64,000 nt of DNA. Source: Maylandia zebra. Lineage: Eukaryota; Chordata; Actinopteri; Cichliformes; Cichlidae. Of this stretch, positions 1-27,500 are shown in pieces; positions within the stretch are counted from its first letter, which is position 1, and each line of letters starts with the position of its first letter. Where the stretch lies: positions 21,476,878-21,540,877 of the forward strand of contig NC_135174.1 in NCBI RefSeq assembly GCF_041146795.1, written 5' to 3'. The notes beneath the pieces were generated by a model. The model did not search any database, was not told the DNA's origin, and worked only from the letters and a program-made list of their open reading frames with translations. Made by a program: the position numbers and the translations under genes.

Positions 1-509
1 ATGATTCCGTTTTTTACGGGACGGTTGGCAACTCTAACCTTATGAACAAAATAAAGTTCAACATCATTAACTTCATAGCACCCACCCAGCTGTATAGAAA
101 CTCCGTCATGCTAGCTAGCACGCAGTACGAAAAAGTCAGCATAACGAAAATAAACTCCACCTAAACTTGGTTCATATCTGACCCAGATGGACTGCAGGTT
201 ATAACTTCTTACCTGAAGTTCAGTTCACCTGACACTCTCGGACCAGCGGCCGCTTCGGGTCTCTCCTCCTGCCTCCCTTTTTCTTCATCCACTTGCTGGC
301 TTTCTTCATCCACTTGCTAATGTTATTGAATCTGTGGAAGCTCCGCGATAGCCACCACACGAAGTAATGAATAACGAGCCTATCTAAATCCCAGTAACAA
401 GTAACGCGTTCCCGGTTTTGGCATAATAACTAGTTACCGTGCTCGTTACCACAATAATAACGTAGTTACTGTAACGCGTTACTTAATAACGCGTTAGTCC
501 CAACACTGA
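1..509. mobile_element. hAT-like element, right part (left end outside window)
   Basis: The right terminus at about 488-509 reads, on the reverse strand, as a cagtgttgggactaacgcg-type end. The stretch before it (about 375-490) repeats gtaac/cgcgtta words, as in a family of non-autonomous hAT elements common in fish. The left end lies before base 1, so the target-site duplication cannot be tested. The interior (1-370) has no coding capacity that I recognise. The assignment rests on terminal sequence style only. Confidence 0.55.
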
Positions 510-511
510 TC

Positions 512-700
512 ATCACAGATGTGCAGCTGATAAACTTGCAGCACCTGTGTGATTCTATCACATCAATATGGACCACAATCTCTGAGGAATGTTTCCTCCA
601 CTCAATTCCAGTTGAATTTCTTTTAAAAATTAAGACAGTGTGAAGACAAAGGGGTGTTCAACCTAGCAAAATGTACCTAATAAAGTAGTTAGTGAATGTA
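512..700 (+). mobile_element. Tc1-like transposon 3' fragment
   Basis: This stretch resembles the end of a Tc1-like transposase gene, with an atatggaccacaatctctga-type segment near 568-587. It ends with a gtacctaataaagtag-type terminus near 672-687. The same family recurs at 58,960-59,475. The hAT-like end at 509 abuts it directly, which suggests that the hAT inserted into an older Tc1 copy. It is heavily decayed and encodes no functional protein. Confidence 0.6.
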
Positions 701-2750
701 GTTGGACTAAATCTGGGTCAAACAGCTCTTCTAGACACCCATGGGTTCCTTTTAACTCAAGTGACGTGCCAGATGGGTGGCAGTAAAAGAAGAAAAGAAT
801 GGAGGGGGGAGAAAACTAATGACTTCATCTACTATGTAACAAACACCATCCGTCTGGCATCCCGAGATAATCTAACAAACTAAAATGCTCCAGAATGGTT
901 TTTAAGCAGGTTGGATGCTTGAGATTTCAGCATATGCACACTGCAAAAAAACATATTCATTCAACATTCAGTGCTGTGATTGAATGATATTCATTAAGAA
1001 GAACACTGCAGGGACCTGCTGATTAACAATCTCCTCATACACCCAGTCTACTGAACCTCTCAATGTCTACAATTTGCCACCAACTCTGTCTATTTTGTAA
1101 GCCACAGACCTGTAATTATCTTTGAAATGTAATTGTGTTTACGTTTTCAAACAAACATCCCATTAAGTGTCACTTTTGAATCTGTTTTTCTGAAGAATAT
1201 TTCAATGTGCTGTTTTTTACACTATTTTATAAAGTGTTTTATTATATCCTCTCTGCTGGAATAGAATTTGTATGATGAATGTGAGCGTTCGAAGAGGCGT
1301 GACAAACAGAAAAGCTCTCTCTCAGACACACACACATATGCGTGCAATAATTGAGCTGTCTTTATCTAGCAATGCTGTCCTTCAGAGCATCCAAAGCTTT
1401 CAAGGACAAAGTGACCCTCCCAACCTCTGCTCTGTGCAGCAAAGTGGGTGGGTGGGCGTAGGAGGAGAGGTACGCAGCTGCTCTTTCTGCTTATTACGGG
1501 GGGATGGATATAGCAGCTAGATAAGCTGTGCGCGCACGCACTACACACACACACACTAGCAACCCACACTCTCAAGGCTGCAGCTGCAAGAAGGAATCCA
1601 AGACCATCTCATTGATATGGATACACTGCCTCCTACATGCCAACATTCAAAGTTAGGGTGCAATTATACACTTTCACCACCAGGTGATGCTACTGGGGCT
1701 AGATTTCTGGTGAGTTTACCTCCATCTGTGTGCACAAAAGTCCAAATAAAATCACCAGTCTCAATAGATCCTACAAATTTTGCTCGATGTTGTCTTACGA
1801 CAAAAATAAATAATCAATCATTATTTCCTAATTTGCTTTTTTTTTTAAATAACTTTTTATTTCTACATAATTTTCATAAAAGATTATATCAAGTCCTGCA
1901 TGAAGATTAATGCTCATCAGACAGTTACCTGTCCCCTACATACACTGTATGTCTTCTTCATTTTTATATCATATCATATAATTTTTAGTAAGTAAAAGAT
2001 AAATAATTTTAATGCATTTGCACTCAAATTTATGTGCACTAAAAAAAAGTGAGTGTTGCAATACCGAAAGACATGCCGTTATGCTCTCTGACATCTTCTC
2101 TAGACAGCACTGGAGACGGTATAACAAAACACCCTCGGTATAAAGCCTTCAAGTTCAAGACTAATCGTTGGCAGATAAACAATGCCCTCTGGTGGTCGTC
2201 GTGCATAATAAATATACAAGTTAAAGCGTTAAAGTTGTATTCCAATCAAAATCTGTAATTTTGTCAGTGTCCATTCACTCAATTCCAGTGGGCTTAGAAA
2301 TGTGGCTGCAATGTAAAGTGACTGTAATTGTACTTGAATTTATGGATGCAAAAGAAAAAAGTGTAGTCAATCAGTCTGCCTTTCAATTTACACCAAAGAA
2401 ATGCAACAATAAATAAATAAATAAATAAAACTAACTGCGCATTGGTTTAAAACTTTTAATTAATAACCAATTTTTCCAAAAAGCTAATTTACAAATGTTT
2501 TTTTGTGTGTGTGGTGAAATCAAAAAAATATTGAATTCCAAAAGTTCGACTTTTATTTAGAAAAATTCCTAATTGAACATAATTACCATTTAAATACAAA
2601 CACATCTCTCAACTGACTCATATTTTCCACCAGAACATCAGCCCATATCAGTTATTTTTACACAAATTCCTTTTTAATAGCTTTTCTTTTTGCAGTTAAG
2701 TCCAGTTTTGTGTGTTTGGTTTACAATTAACCCGTAAAATACACTTACGT
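701..2750. other. Intergenic DNA upstream of fbxo11
   Basis: No convincing exon was found. Open frames here are short and lack paired splice signals. There is an ATAAA-type microsatellite near 2,408-2,428. The stretch 1,270-1,620 is less AT-rich than its surroundings and contains CA-rich and GGGTGG-rich patches, but I cannot assign it a role. Confidence 0.5.
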
Positions 2751-3204
2751 GACGCTTGTACAGCCCCTTGATGTGTCCTGCAATGATCAAATCGCCGCTT
2801 GACCGACTCCGAACCCCAACAGAAAGGTTTTGGCAAGTCGTTTGATATGGCGCTTCTGATTGGTCGCTGCAGGGTGAGATTATGAGATGGTAAATATTAT
2901 TGGTCCATCGGACCTTGTGTTCTTTTTTTTCTCGCGATTGTTTCCCGTGTGGGTTAATGGCTCCTCCTGCTACAGACTGAGACGGAGCTGGCACCGAGCG
3001 GTGAAACGGGGGGAGCTGTGACACCGACGGAGGAAGGGGGAAAAAAACGCGATTACACCCCAAATAGTAGCGGGTTTTTGATCGCAATTGTTTGGGTGTA
3101 ACCGGGAATAACTGCTGTCCGGGTGGCTGTTTGGGTTGCGGGCTAAATTTGGTAGCGGGAGGTCGAGGATAGCAGTGTATTTTTTCCAACAACCAACTCC
3201 CCAG
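2751..3204 (+). promoter_or_regulatory. fbxo11: Putative fbxo11 promoter and 5' UTR
   Basis: Base composition shifts from AT-rich to GC/CpG-richer over this stretch, just before the predicted start codon. Two inverted CCAAT motifs (ATTGG) occur at 2,859-2,863 and 2,899-2,903. No clear TATA box is visible, which fits a housekeeping CpG-type promoter. The transcription start site cannot be placed from sequence alone. Confidence 0.5.
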
Positions 3205-17500
<14,296 letters not shown>

Positions 17501-18860
17501 AAGCCTCTGGTGGAGTTATTTTCTCCCATAAGCGTACAGACACATGACATTACACACGGCCATACACACATAAACGCACACAGTTACACACACGCATCCA
17601 CTCGCAGCCATAAGGACCCAGAGAGACTCTGATTGCGGCGCTCTCGGACGGGATCGAGGTAAGAGGCTGCAGAGGAAGCGGCTTCCTGCTGCCTGCAGCT
17701 CGTATGCCTGCAGTGGAGGCAGACTTCACTAGAGGGAGCCGTGGAGCTGAGGGAAGACTCGGAAAGGCCACAAGAGATTCCTTATTGGAGCGCTTCTTAT
17801 TGCAGTCTATAAACAAACGCGGGAGGAAGAGAAAAGTTATGCAGAGAGGTTCGAGTATTGACGATCTCACAGTTCTTTAACCTCAGCTCCTACCCCTCTT
17901 CACCAACACCATCATCATCATCACCATCGTCGTCATCATAAGAACTGCTGTCAAAGACTTCCTGCTTCCTCGTAGCTGCCATCTCTATTGGCTGCCCAGG
18001 CAGTTGTACCTAGGCAATGGATGGGTGGATGTTGCTCTGTTGTGTGTGCGTGTGTGTGGGTAAAAGCAAGATGGTGTGTGCGCGCGTGTGATGGAGCACT
18101 TAAGCTTTTCTTTTTTTCTGTTTTTTGTTTTGTTTTTGTTTTTTTTAATATATGTTCAGATCAGTGGATTTTATTTCAATGCTTTCTCATGTAGTTTTGT
18201 ATTTTTGAGCAAAAAGCTGACTGTATTTGAATGTCTTTTATTTTATTATATATTATTATAATTATTATTTCTTTGGTTAGCGTCCCCTCTCCTGCCCAAA
18301 CAGCCTGTCAGGCTGCAGAAACTCAGACGTTCCAGTTGTGAAGTTCTTTCTGTGAAAGAGAAACTCGTTTAAACACTAAAAAAAAAAAAAAAGGAAAAAA
18401 AGAAAACCCTCTAGTATATTAGACTCAATGGCATGTGGAGCAGCTCCACAGTTGTACAAAAAGTACGAGTGTAAATGTGTGTCGTGTACAGTGAAAGTTG
18501 TGTGTGCGTGATTATATGTTTATAAATTGATGCAGTCAGTGTTTTTTGTGGAGAGGGTTTCAATAGGAGGTGTCAAGACTCCTCTAAAACTGGAACTAAA
18601 GAGACAATCTGCAGTCACGTTTCCCCCCCCCCCCAAAAAAAAATATCCTCCCCTGTCTCACCCCCAGCCCTGTGTATCGTGGTGACTGTGGCTCCTCATG
18701 CAGCCTGAATCGTATGCATGTACCATAACATCTAGACTTAATATATTGTGAAGTATTCAATAACCATTATGTAGATGCTAGTTGGAATCCAAAAAGGGTA
18801 TACTTTCTTAGAAAGACAAAAAAAGAAAACAGGAAACTGGCCATTTCTAAGAAAATAAAA
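17501..18860 (+). other. fbxo11: fbxo11 3' UTR with poly(A) signal
   Basis: The untranslated tail follows the TGA at 17,498-17,500. Canonical AATAAA signals occur at 18,854-18,859 and again at 18,901-18,906; either could end the transcript. The region holds CA-rich, TG-rich and poly-T patches and no coding frame. Its length, at least about 1.35 kb, is inferred from the first strong AATAAA followed by a T-rich stretch. Confidence 0.65.
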
Positions 18861-19879
18861 CTTTATTAGATCAGAGGTGTCTGTCTTTAAATTCACTTGC
18901 AATAAATGTCCGTTTTTATAAAAACAAAATGCAACTTGAGAACCCGAGGAGATGTGTTATGATGGTGAAAAACTGCCCTGATATAATTTGACTGCTCGCA
19001 GCCGCTCCGAGTCTTCTGTTGCCTGTCAGGGGTTTTGGATTGTCATGGAGCAACGGCGTCAATCATCAGAACTGGCTGCTGATATTTCAGATTGCTGTTT
19101 GCTATGTCTAATTCATGTAAATGGAAGATTTATGGCTGGATTGTTTCCAGTGGCCGTTTGGAGACGTGTTGAACTTGCCTACAATGACTGATGGACTTAA
19201 TATTGCAGCTGTACACAGATCAAAGCCAGAAGGAAGAAAGAGACGAGCTTTGCTGAACGCCTGAATCAGGTTTTCTCTAAAAGCTGCGTGCGTTCAAAGA
19301 TTGAGGATTGCGGTTCAAAAGTGTGATATAGTCAGTTTCACCGTTTCAGGTAGGCTTGCAACTAACAATTTTGCTATCGAAATTATAGCTACATTAATCA
19401 TTTGGTGTACAAAACGCACAACAAAAGAGCTGTGGGTTCCCTCTGGGCTGAGGTGGTACTTGTTCTATGATGCTTTTGCATTGTGGGCGCATTGGTATTC
19501 ACGTTACGAGATTAAGATATTTAAAGAATTTGGGGTTTCTGACAATTTAACAGCATTTTCAGCCTTTACTATAAATGTAATTGGAGCAGAGAAGGATTAC
19601 TTACTTTAGCATACAAGCCTCCAAATTTAATGAGCATGACTGAATTCTGGTGAAATATATAAGATGATAAACATCTAGCAGAACATTTCAAAGGAGACTC
19701 ACTGTGGCCGCATGAGAAAGATGATAAAAATACATATGAGTAATATTCAGTTCTGGCTTTACTTATGTATTACTCCTTTTCTACTGACACATCAGCGATG
19801 GAGATAGTCCTTTTTCACGAGGTGGCACCACAGCAGGTAGTTCCACATGTTTAATTTGTTAGATTTTTTTGCACCAGAT

Positions 19880-20050
19880 TCACTTCCTACTCCAACACAG
19901 CTGAATCAAATGGTTTGATCTCTTCAGCATGCCATCATGTTTGGCAAAGGCCTGATAACAAGCCATTCATTTGATTCAGGTGTGTGGGAACAAGGATGCA
20001 TCTAAAAGCTGCAGGACGGTAGCTCTCGAGGACTGGGATTGGGCACCCCT
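19880..20050 (+). mobile_element. Truncated DNA-transposon repeat, right end only
   Basis: The right terminus gattgggcacccctg at about 20,036-20,050 is preceded by tgattcaggtgtgt and tagctctcgaggactggg. This combination is seen in a widespread fish repeat with hAT-like ends. No matching left terminus is found within 200 bases upstream, so the copy is 5'-truncated. It abuts the intact MITE starting at 20,060. Confidence 0.55.
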
Positions 20051-20059
20051 GGTCTAAAT

Positions 20060-20369
20060 CATAGGTGTCAAACTCTGGCCCGCGGGCCAAATTTGGCCCG
20101 CAGCCTAATTACATTTGGCCTGCGAAGCCATACCAAATTATTATTAGAGCTGGCCTACTGGTATTATACAGCTAATATATATATTGTTTGGTATTAAGCT
20201 TTGCGTGTTTCATATTCAGTTTTTCAGCAAAATGTGTTTGAGTCCATAAGAAAAGATTCATTCTTATATCTGGAGGAATAAATATATTTCAATAAATATT
20301 AATGTTAGCCCGCGACTTTGTTACAGTTTTGAATTTTGGCCCACTGTGTATTTGAGTTTGACACCCCTG
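20060..20369. mobile_element. hAT-type MITE, 310 bp, with 8-bp target-site duplication
   Basis: The left end cataggtgtcaaactc and right end gagtttgacacccctg form 16-bp imperfect terminal inverted repeats. Both are flanked by the same 8 bases, gtctaaat, at 20,052-20,059 and 20,370-20,377. An 8-bp duplication is the hallmark of hAT transposition. Inner parts are rich in ggcccgcgggcc-type palindromes. There is no coding capacity, so it depended on a transposase supplied in trans. Confidence 0.92.
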
Positions 20370-20502
20370 GTCTAAATAACCCAAAATGTGATGTCCACAT
20401 ATGTGGACGCCAGGTCCTAGGAGGTTAAGCGACAGAGCAATCTCACGAAATAACTGGGACAAAAAAGACAAACAAACGTGTCTGCAGAGTGGCAATAAAT
20501 CC

Positions 20503-20508
20503 TTTATT
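20503..20508 (-). terminator. msh2: msh2 poly(A) signal
   Basis: The + strand TTTATT reads AATAAA on the coding strand. It lies about 90 bases past the msh2 stop codon, so the 3' UTR is very short. Confidence 0.75.
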
Positions 20509-20597
20509 GGAAAACTACAGTATAAGCACTCTAGTGTTCTCCGCTACAGTGATGAACTTTAACTTTGCAGAGCAGACAGCGGGTAGGGGTTTAAAAA

Positions 20598-23500
20598 TCA
20601 AGCAGTTTTAACAGGAACGCAGCGTGCGAGGACCTCGCTGATGTACGTGTTATTTTTGGCAACCAGCTTCTGCTTCATTTTCCTGAGCTTTGCCTTCACT
20701 TCCTCCTCAGTCATGGTGGCAAGTGGAAGTGACTTCACCTTCTGCAGAAAGTAGTGGATCAGGTTTTCCCCCACCTGAAAAATAAGCAGGGCATGGGTGT
20801 TACAAGAAATTCAAACTCTCTCTTCTGGTTTCTGAATGGACCTCAGCTCTACTCTCTGAAACGAGGCGCTTTTGCTGCCTTTAAGTCAACTTTCTTCTGA
20901 TTGGCTGCCTCTATCTGTAAGAACACAGCAACAAGTGTATTTTTTTCCCCTTGTGCTTGTGACATTCCTTCACCGTGGAGAATAAAATACCCATCTTTTT
21001 ACAGTGTGAAAATATCAAAGGAGGAAAAGGGCTCAAAGCGACAGTTCTGTTATCCTTCACTGGCAGTAATTAGTAACACTGGGAACAATCAGAGCTGTTT
21101 GTAGCAGCCAGGAATCTTTTGAGGTGATGACTTTCCTAGAAAGGGATTTCTAGTTCTGAGATTCTTGCCTCAAGTTTACTTTTATGTCTAACCGCAGATT
21201 TTCAATAGAGGTTTTATTTACTATGATAAGATAACCTTTATTAATCCCACACGTGGGAATATTGTTGGGTTAAGGCTGCCGACCTTTGCCAGCGCAAGGA
21301 CTGAGCACCTAAGCTTGCACCTTCTGAGGAAGTCTGATGTGGATCTTGACTTGTGTTGTTCATTATCCTGCTGTGGACACCATCCTGTTTTCGTCTTCAG
21401 CTTTTTAAAAGATCCCGAGCTTCTGCCACTCTAAAATCCGACTAATATTTCCCCTGTTACGGGGGAATTCAAGTTTGTGCTACTCGATCTTGCTTAGGAA
21501 AATTTCTTATCACATCTGGCTCTGCAGTGAAACGGCTGAGATTAAACGGAACTGCACATGAAGTCTTGTGAGTAACTAAATTGTCAGAAATTACCATTGT
21601 TTCAGTGCCACTGAGCAATCATTTTTCTTGCAGTCAGGCAAACTAGTGCAAAAGATAATGTTAATCTATGTAGGAATCAATAGGCTGAAGTCTGATGACT
21701 TGTCCTCAAGGGCGAAGGCCAGTATTTCAGACTTTCAGAGCCAGTAGATATCCAGGTCAAGACTTCTTTAATGCATCCAGAGAATAAGCTCAACAGAAAT
21801 GAGGCAAAATGGTGGTACGATGATTAGTCTCACAGCAAGAAGGTCATGGGTTCAACTCCACCATCTGGCCAGGGCCTTTCATTGTGGAGTTTACATGTTC
21901 TCCCCTTGTCCTCAGGGGTTCTCTCTGGGGTCTCCGGCTTCCTCCCACAGTCCAAAGACATGCAGTTAGTGGTGTGAGTGCGAATGGTTGTCTGACTCTC
22001 TGTATTAGCCCTCTAACAGGCTCCCATTCCTTTGACAGCTTCAAGTGTATTCTTATTTTTGCCCCCTGCCCTGACTTTTGGTCTCTACACTTCTTTTAAT
22101 AAAAATCTGCTATTATTAGCAAGACTAGTAGTCTCCGTTTGCAGCACAAACGCACATTTATGCCTCTTGTACCAACAATGTAGTGTTTATTAAATGATAA
22201 ATAAATGTCACTATGGACACCGCTGTGTCTAGATTATGGTGTTGGTATAATAGTGGAAATCTGAGCCTTACCTGCTTGTCTGTCTTTCGCCTCTTAGCCT
22301 TGGGCTCCTCCTCCTGTTCCGACTCATCTCCTGCAGGTTCTTGGAATTCCTCCAGCTCCTCCGCCTTCTCCTTCGCAGCGGCCAGCACTGAAGGCGGGAA
22401 GCAAGCCAACTCGGCCACGTGGATTCCAAAACTCTGGTCACACACGCCTGAAGACAGAGACGGATCACTCTAAAGGCGCTCTGGGCTGATTATAATCGTT
22501 TGTTGAGATTAACATTTTTAAAAGCACAAAGCTGCGTTAACCCCGAGCGAAACCACGTGCTGACCTGGCTTGACTCTGTACAGCATTGTGAGTGTGTTGT
22601 GCGACGTCAGGGCTGTGACGTGCAGGTTGTGGACCGTGGGCTGCTGAGCTGCCAGCGCCGTCAGCTCGTGGAAGTGGGTGGCGAACAGGCAGAAGCAGCC
22701 GATTTTGGAGGCGATGTGCTCGCTGATGGCCCAGGCCAGACCGAAGCCGTCGTAGGTGGACGTGCCTCTGCCGAGCTCGTCGATTATGATGAGCGACTTC
22801 TCTGTGGCCGAACTGTAACAACAACAACACAGACGATGAGAAAACCTTCCCGTATCTGCTCATCGGTTATTTGTATAACTATTAATAAAGCTCGTCTGTT
22901 CTTACCGCAGAATGGCGGCTGTCTCTAGCATCTCGGACATAAAGCTGGAGACTCCTTTCACCTGGCTGTCTCCTGCACCCACCCTTGCCAGGATGCTGTC
23001 CATCACGCTAAGCTCTGCCTTCTCGCATGGCACAAAGCAACCAATCTGAGCCATCAATGCGATCACACCCACCTGCCGGATAAAGGTGGACTTGCCACCC
23101 ATATTTGGTCCTGCAAAGGTTTGGAAAGCATAATGATTTTCGAGGTACTTCCAAGACTTAATAAAAGCTGCGCTTATTACAACATAGGGCTGATTTTTAC
23201 AGTGATGGGCCTCATCAATGACAGCCAGACAGCCCACATGGGAGAATTTGCCTTTAAATCCACCCTTGACTTAATCTGTGCTTATTTTTCACCTGTTATG
23301 ATATAGAAGCTCTTGTCTTCCTGGACAAAGCTGATGTCATTAGGTATGAATGCAGTGTCTGCATCCATCTCCATGCAGGGATGTCTAGCCTGCAGCAGCT
23401 CCACGCGCCTGCAGCCATGGTCTAAGAGCTGGAATTGAGGCCGAACGAACGGCACAGGAGCAGACACCGATGTGACGGCAAAACTCGCCACGGCGTCCAG

Positions 23501-24453
23501 CTGCGCTATCACGTCGCTGAGCGTCTGGAGGGGATCCACGTAACCTGACGGTTTAAAACATTTAGAGCCTTAAATGAACCATCGCAGGTGGAAGACCGCA
23601 TCATGTGCAGGCTCCAAAACGATTTTGTATTTGATAAAAGAAAGACCGCAACATCACCAGTTCTTTGACGTCTATGCAAAAATTCCAAGTGCTGTAAATT
23701 TTACTGACCTTTACAGAAAATGTGAACGAAATCAATTAAACGGTCTCACAAAGCAACTTTCATGCAATTATGACATTTCCAGTTTTCACGCAACCCGGAT
23801 ACAATCGTTTCCTATGCTGTTCAAATCGATGCCTTGCTGAGAAGACAGTGAGGAGCATGTGATGAGATTCCTCACCTGAGGCAATGTTGATGATCTCTTT
23901 AACGATGGCGTTCTGGGCTTCCTCATACTCCTCCCTGCTTTTGGTGTACTCCTCGTTCAGAGAGCTCAGCTTACTGCAAGCGAACATACATCGGCGTGAA
24001 TCATCAGATGGCAAAAAAAAACCCCCGCAAAAAAACGAGCAGCGTTTTGTGATGCTGACATTAGAGGCGCGGTGAGGCACACCTGTTGGTAAAGCGCACA
24101 CCGTTCTTCTGCACATCCAGCGTGGTGAATTTCTTGTTGTTCCTCAGACTCTTTTCCTCCTTGCATGTGACTCTCAGGTAAAATCCCAGCACGGCGTTTG
24201 ACTCCAGCTTCACGGTTTTACCCGCCTCCAGACCTGAAACACAAAGTTACGCCAATCTGTTTAAGCATAAAAGCCAAAGTGGAAACCTTCCTTTAGACGG
24301 CCGTCACCTGCCTTGCACAAGGATTGCTGCGGCACCAGGTTAGTTAGGACACACAGTCATTAGCCACTATATTAGGTACACCTGTTCAACACCTCATTAA
24401 CATAAATATCCAGAGAACCTATTTAGGAAACTACCTGTTTTTGTTTTCTTGTA

Positions 24454-24504
<51 letters not shown>

Positions 24505-27500
24505 TTAAATTTCAATTAAAAGAAAAGAATTAGTATTAGGTTATTTATCACTATATTCATGTCGTACTTTACAAGTTATTCCTCTAAGAACAGATTCTTA
24601 ATAAGGTTATTGTTTTATATTATGTATATACTGTAATTACCTAGTTCTCTGGCTGCACTGTTCAGCACTGTCTGCATGCGTTTTTCCAGCACATCCATCT
24701 TTTCTCTCAGCTCACTCAGCACCGGATCAAATGATGCCTTCACCAGGTACTCGTGGTGGTCAATCTACACGAAACAAGAAATAAGTCAAATGCACAACAG
24801 GCTGTGTGCAAACGGAGGGCAAAATACTTTGAAGCAAATGAAAAGACCTGGTTCATGTCCAGTGTGGTTTCAATCATCTCTTGGTACTTGGTGCAGTCAG
24901 TCTGCAGGTCTCTGAGAGGCGAGAGGAATACTGCATTTAGCAGAACCTTGTTGCTACCTGCAACACAAACAAAGTATTAGCCTAAATTTTAGTTAAAAGT
25001 GATTTGAAGCAGACCAGATCTCAGTTTTGAATTCATCTGATTCAATACATAAATAGTTCCATGAAAAACAGCATCCTTTGTTTACACACAGTCAGCACGA
25101 TGAAGCAACAACAATCTTTGGACTCCAAATAACAACAATTAAGAAACTGTCAAATCAGCTGTATGAAGCAAACAAGACAGCATCCCTGCAGCCTGCAAAA
25201 CAGATTGTAGAGTGAGGTAAACAGTGTATAAGCTGCAGCTTACCCGTGTATCCCTCCAGAGCAGTGATAAGAGTCGGTATTTGGCTCACAGCCTGGTAGA
25301 CACGATAACAGTCCTGCAGCGTTGCCGTGTGACGGTGAAACTTCTTGGCCAGTCGATGAAGATCGGGAAACCGCCTCAGCAAATCGTCCTGACAGGTCTG
25401 CCTCAGCACAGAGTCGCACACAAAGCTTTCCACCAGGTCAAGCCTGCACAAAAATATCCTCAGTAATTGTAAGTCCTGTAGAATGGCCTCCCCCAGAGCC
25501 CGGACCTCAGCGTTATCGAAGCAGTACGAAATCATCTTTGACTGAGAACTAAACAAAAGGCAGCCAACATCCAAAGAAGACCTCTGAATGTCCTCGAGGA
25601 AGCCTGGAGAAATACTCCTGAAGACTACTCAAAGAAATCACAAGAAAACTTGTCTAAAAAAGTTCAGTTCAGAATTTCCATGTATGCGGACATATCGGTA
25701 AATTTCTGCATCTATTTCGACTTTTCCTGTCAAATTATAAAAACATGAGGGCTGATTCATAATACCATACTTCTATTCCCTTAAATGCCTCCTTGAAATG
25801 TATAATGTTTGTTAAGCTAAAGATGTTTGACTAGGAGGTCTTATCGCCTACAGACCTGGCATATTGCTAAGTTGGATTTGATAAAGGTACAGAAACCCTC
25901 CATCCCTCATCACTGTATTACCTCTCCTCTATTTTAGTTTTGTCCATGAGGGGCTGTTTGATCCACTGGTTGACCAACCGCTGACCCTGCGGCGTACGGC
26001 ACTTATTCAACAAACCGGCCAACGAGTGAGCTCCGGTGGTGTCGTCAGGTGAACCCTGAAGTATACAATTTGCATCTTAGTCGTGAATTTAACAGATGAA
26101 TTACAGTGATGCACGGACAAATTGGGAATATTTTTATCACAGTCGTACGTATTTGCTACATAACAGAAAAAAGAAAAAAGAAAAAACAGGCTCAGTCAAT
26201 AAAATCAATATGTCACAGCTACTAGAACTTGAACGGGTTGCTGGTTTTCTAAATTTCTTGCTGGTCATTTCCAAATTTGTGTTTTTGAATTCTCTAAATC
26301 ACATCTTTTTGTTTTTCTAGCACAACAACAACCAGTTCCTACAGAGCCTGCAACCACAAAGAGCCTGTGGAGATACAGAAATTATTTTATTGCTGCCATA
26401 TAATCTGCATCATTATAACTGCATTAATAAGCCAAGACATTCCAAGAAAAGAACACTTCTGTTATTCTGGTGATTTTATCAAGGTGAAAACTTTGAGGCG
26501 TTGACACCGGTCACTTACCTGGAAGAGATTAAGAGCCCTGACGGCAGCGTTGTCCAGCCTCATGTACTGACCCAGGTCCAGAGTGGTCAGGTTGAAGGAG
26601 TTGAAGTTGGACTCATCAGAGAGCAGTTCAAGGAAACGCACCACTGCAGCCAAACATGACATTGCCACCTGAGAATGACACCACACAAGGGACCCTATGG
26701 TCAAACTTCCCACATAGTGACCTGTTCATATGCACGGTCTTCAGCCTGAGTGTCATTTAGTCGGCAGGAGCTGTTATGACTGGGATTTTATCAATAATGC
26801 TTAGTTCTAAATGTTGTTGTAAAATAAAGAAAAGTTTTTTCAAACCACCACCTTTTGTCAAAATGTTTGTTTTTTCCTGTCGTTCACCTGTTTGTCCAGC
26901 TCAGGTAAGGTGTTGCTCGCCACAGTCTCCCCTCTCTTTGCTCTCAGCAGCCTGTTGAGATCCTGGACCATGTCCTTGCTGTTGAACTCAGCTCTCTTCC
27001 TATCAGAGACTAGCATGCCGCCACGCTGCACCACCTACACAGACATACAAAAACAACAATATACTCGCATCACAATTTCTGCTTATGCAGCCAGAGTATT
27101 AATATTAATTTTTTTTAAGTCAGGCCTGGTTTAAAGAAAAGAACACTCGTTTAAAGACTTCCCATTTTGCAAGACTGATGTTCATACTGATTTTTTTAAC
27201 ATAAGTTTAGTAATTACCGTGCCCACATACCTCACGCAGTTTACTCCCATCAGTGTTAGCTTCCCCCTGGGCTAGGAGACACTCTTTGGGACTGATTTGG
27301 ACAAGCAGGGATTCCAAGTTGGAGAATATCTCATTGTCTGGAAACTCGCACACTCCCATCGTCCACTGGGCTGCATCCACATACCCGACCCCAACAACAC
27401 GCTGCCCATCAGCTCCAGTTGCAAGCCGCACAGCTACGACACCTGCACAGCCCTCTGAGCCGCTTTCCCCACCAAAAAGGATCTCCTCAAGCTGAGTCAA

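Larger units (their letters stand above)
18910..20497. other. Convergent spacer between fbxo11 and msh2
   Basis: This spacer separates the two convergent 3' ends. No exon was recognised; open frames at 18,988-19,191 and 19,301-19,609 show no family resemblance. Its only clear content is the repeat fragment at 19,880-20,050 and the MITE at 20,060-20,369. Confidence 0.6.

Noticed and set aside
2674-3192. 172-codon reverse open frame over the fbxo11 promoter
   Set aside because: The composition is low-complexity and CpG-influenced with no protein family resemblance. It is best explained as chance openness of GC-rich promoter DNA.
22500-22928. 142-codon + strand frame across msh2 exon 14
   Set aside because: It is antisense to a well-supported msh2 exon with the correct human exon length, so it is a shadow frame.
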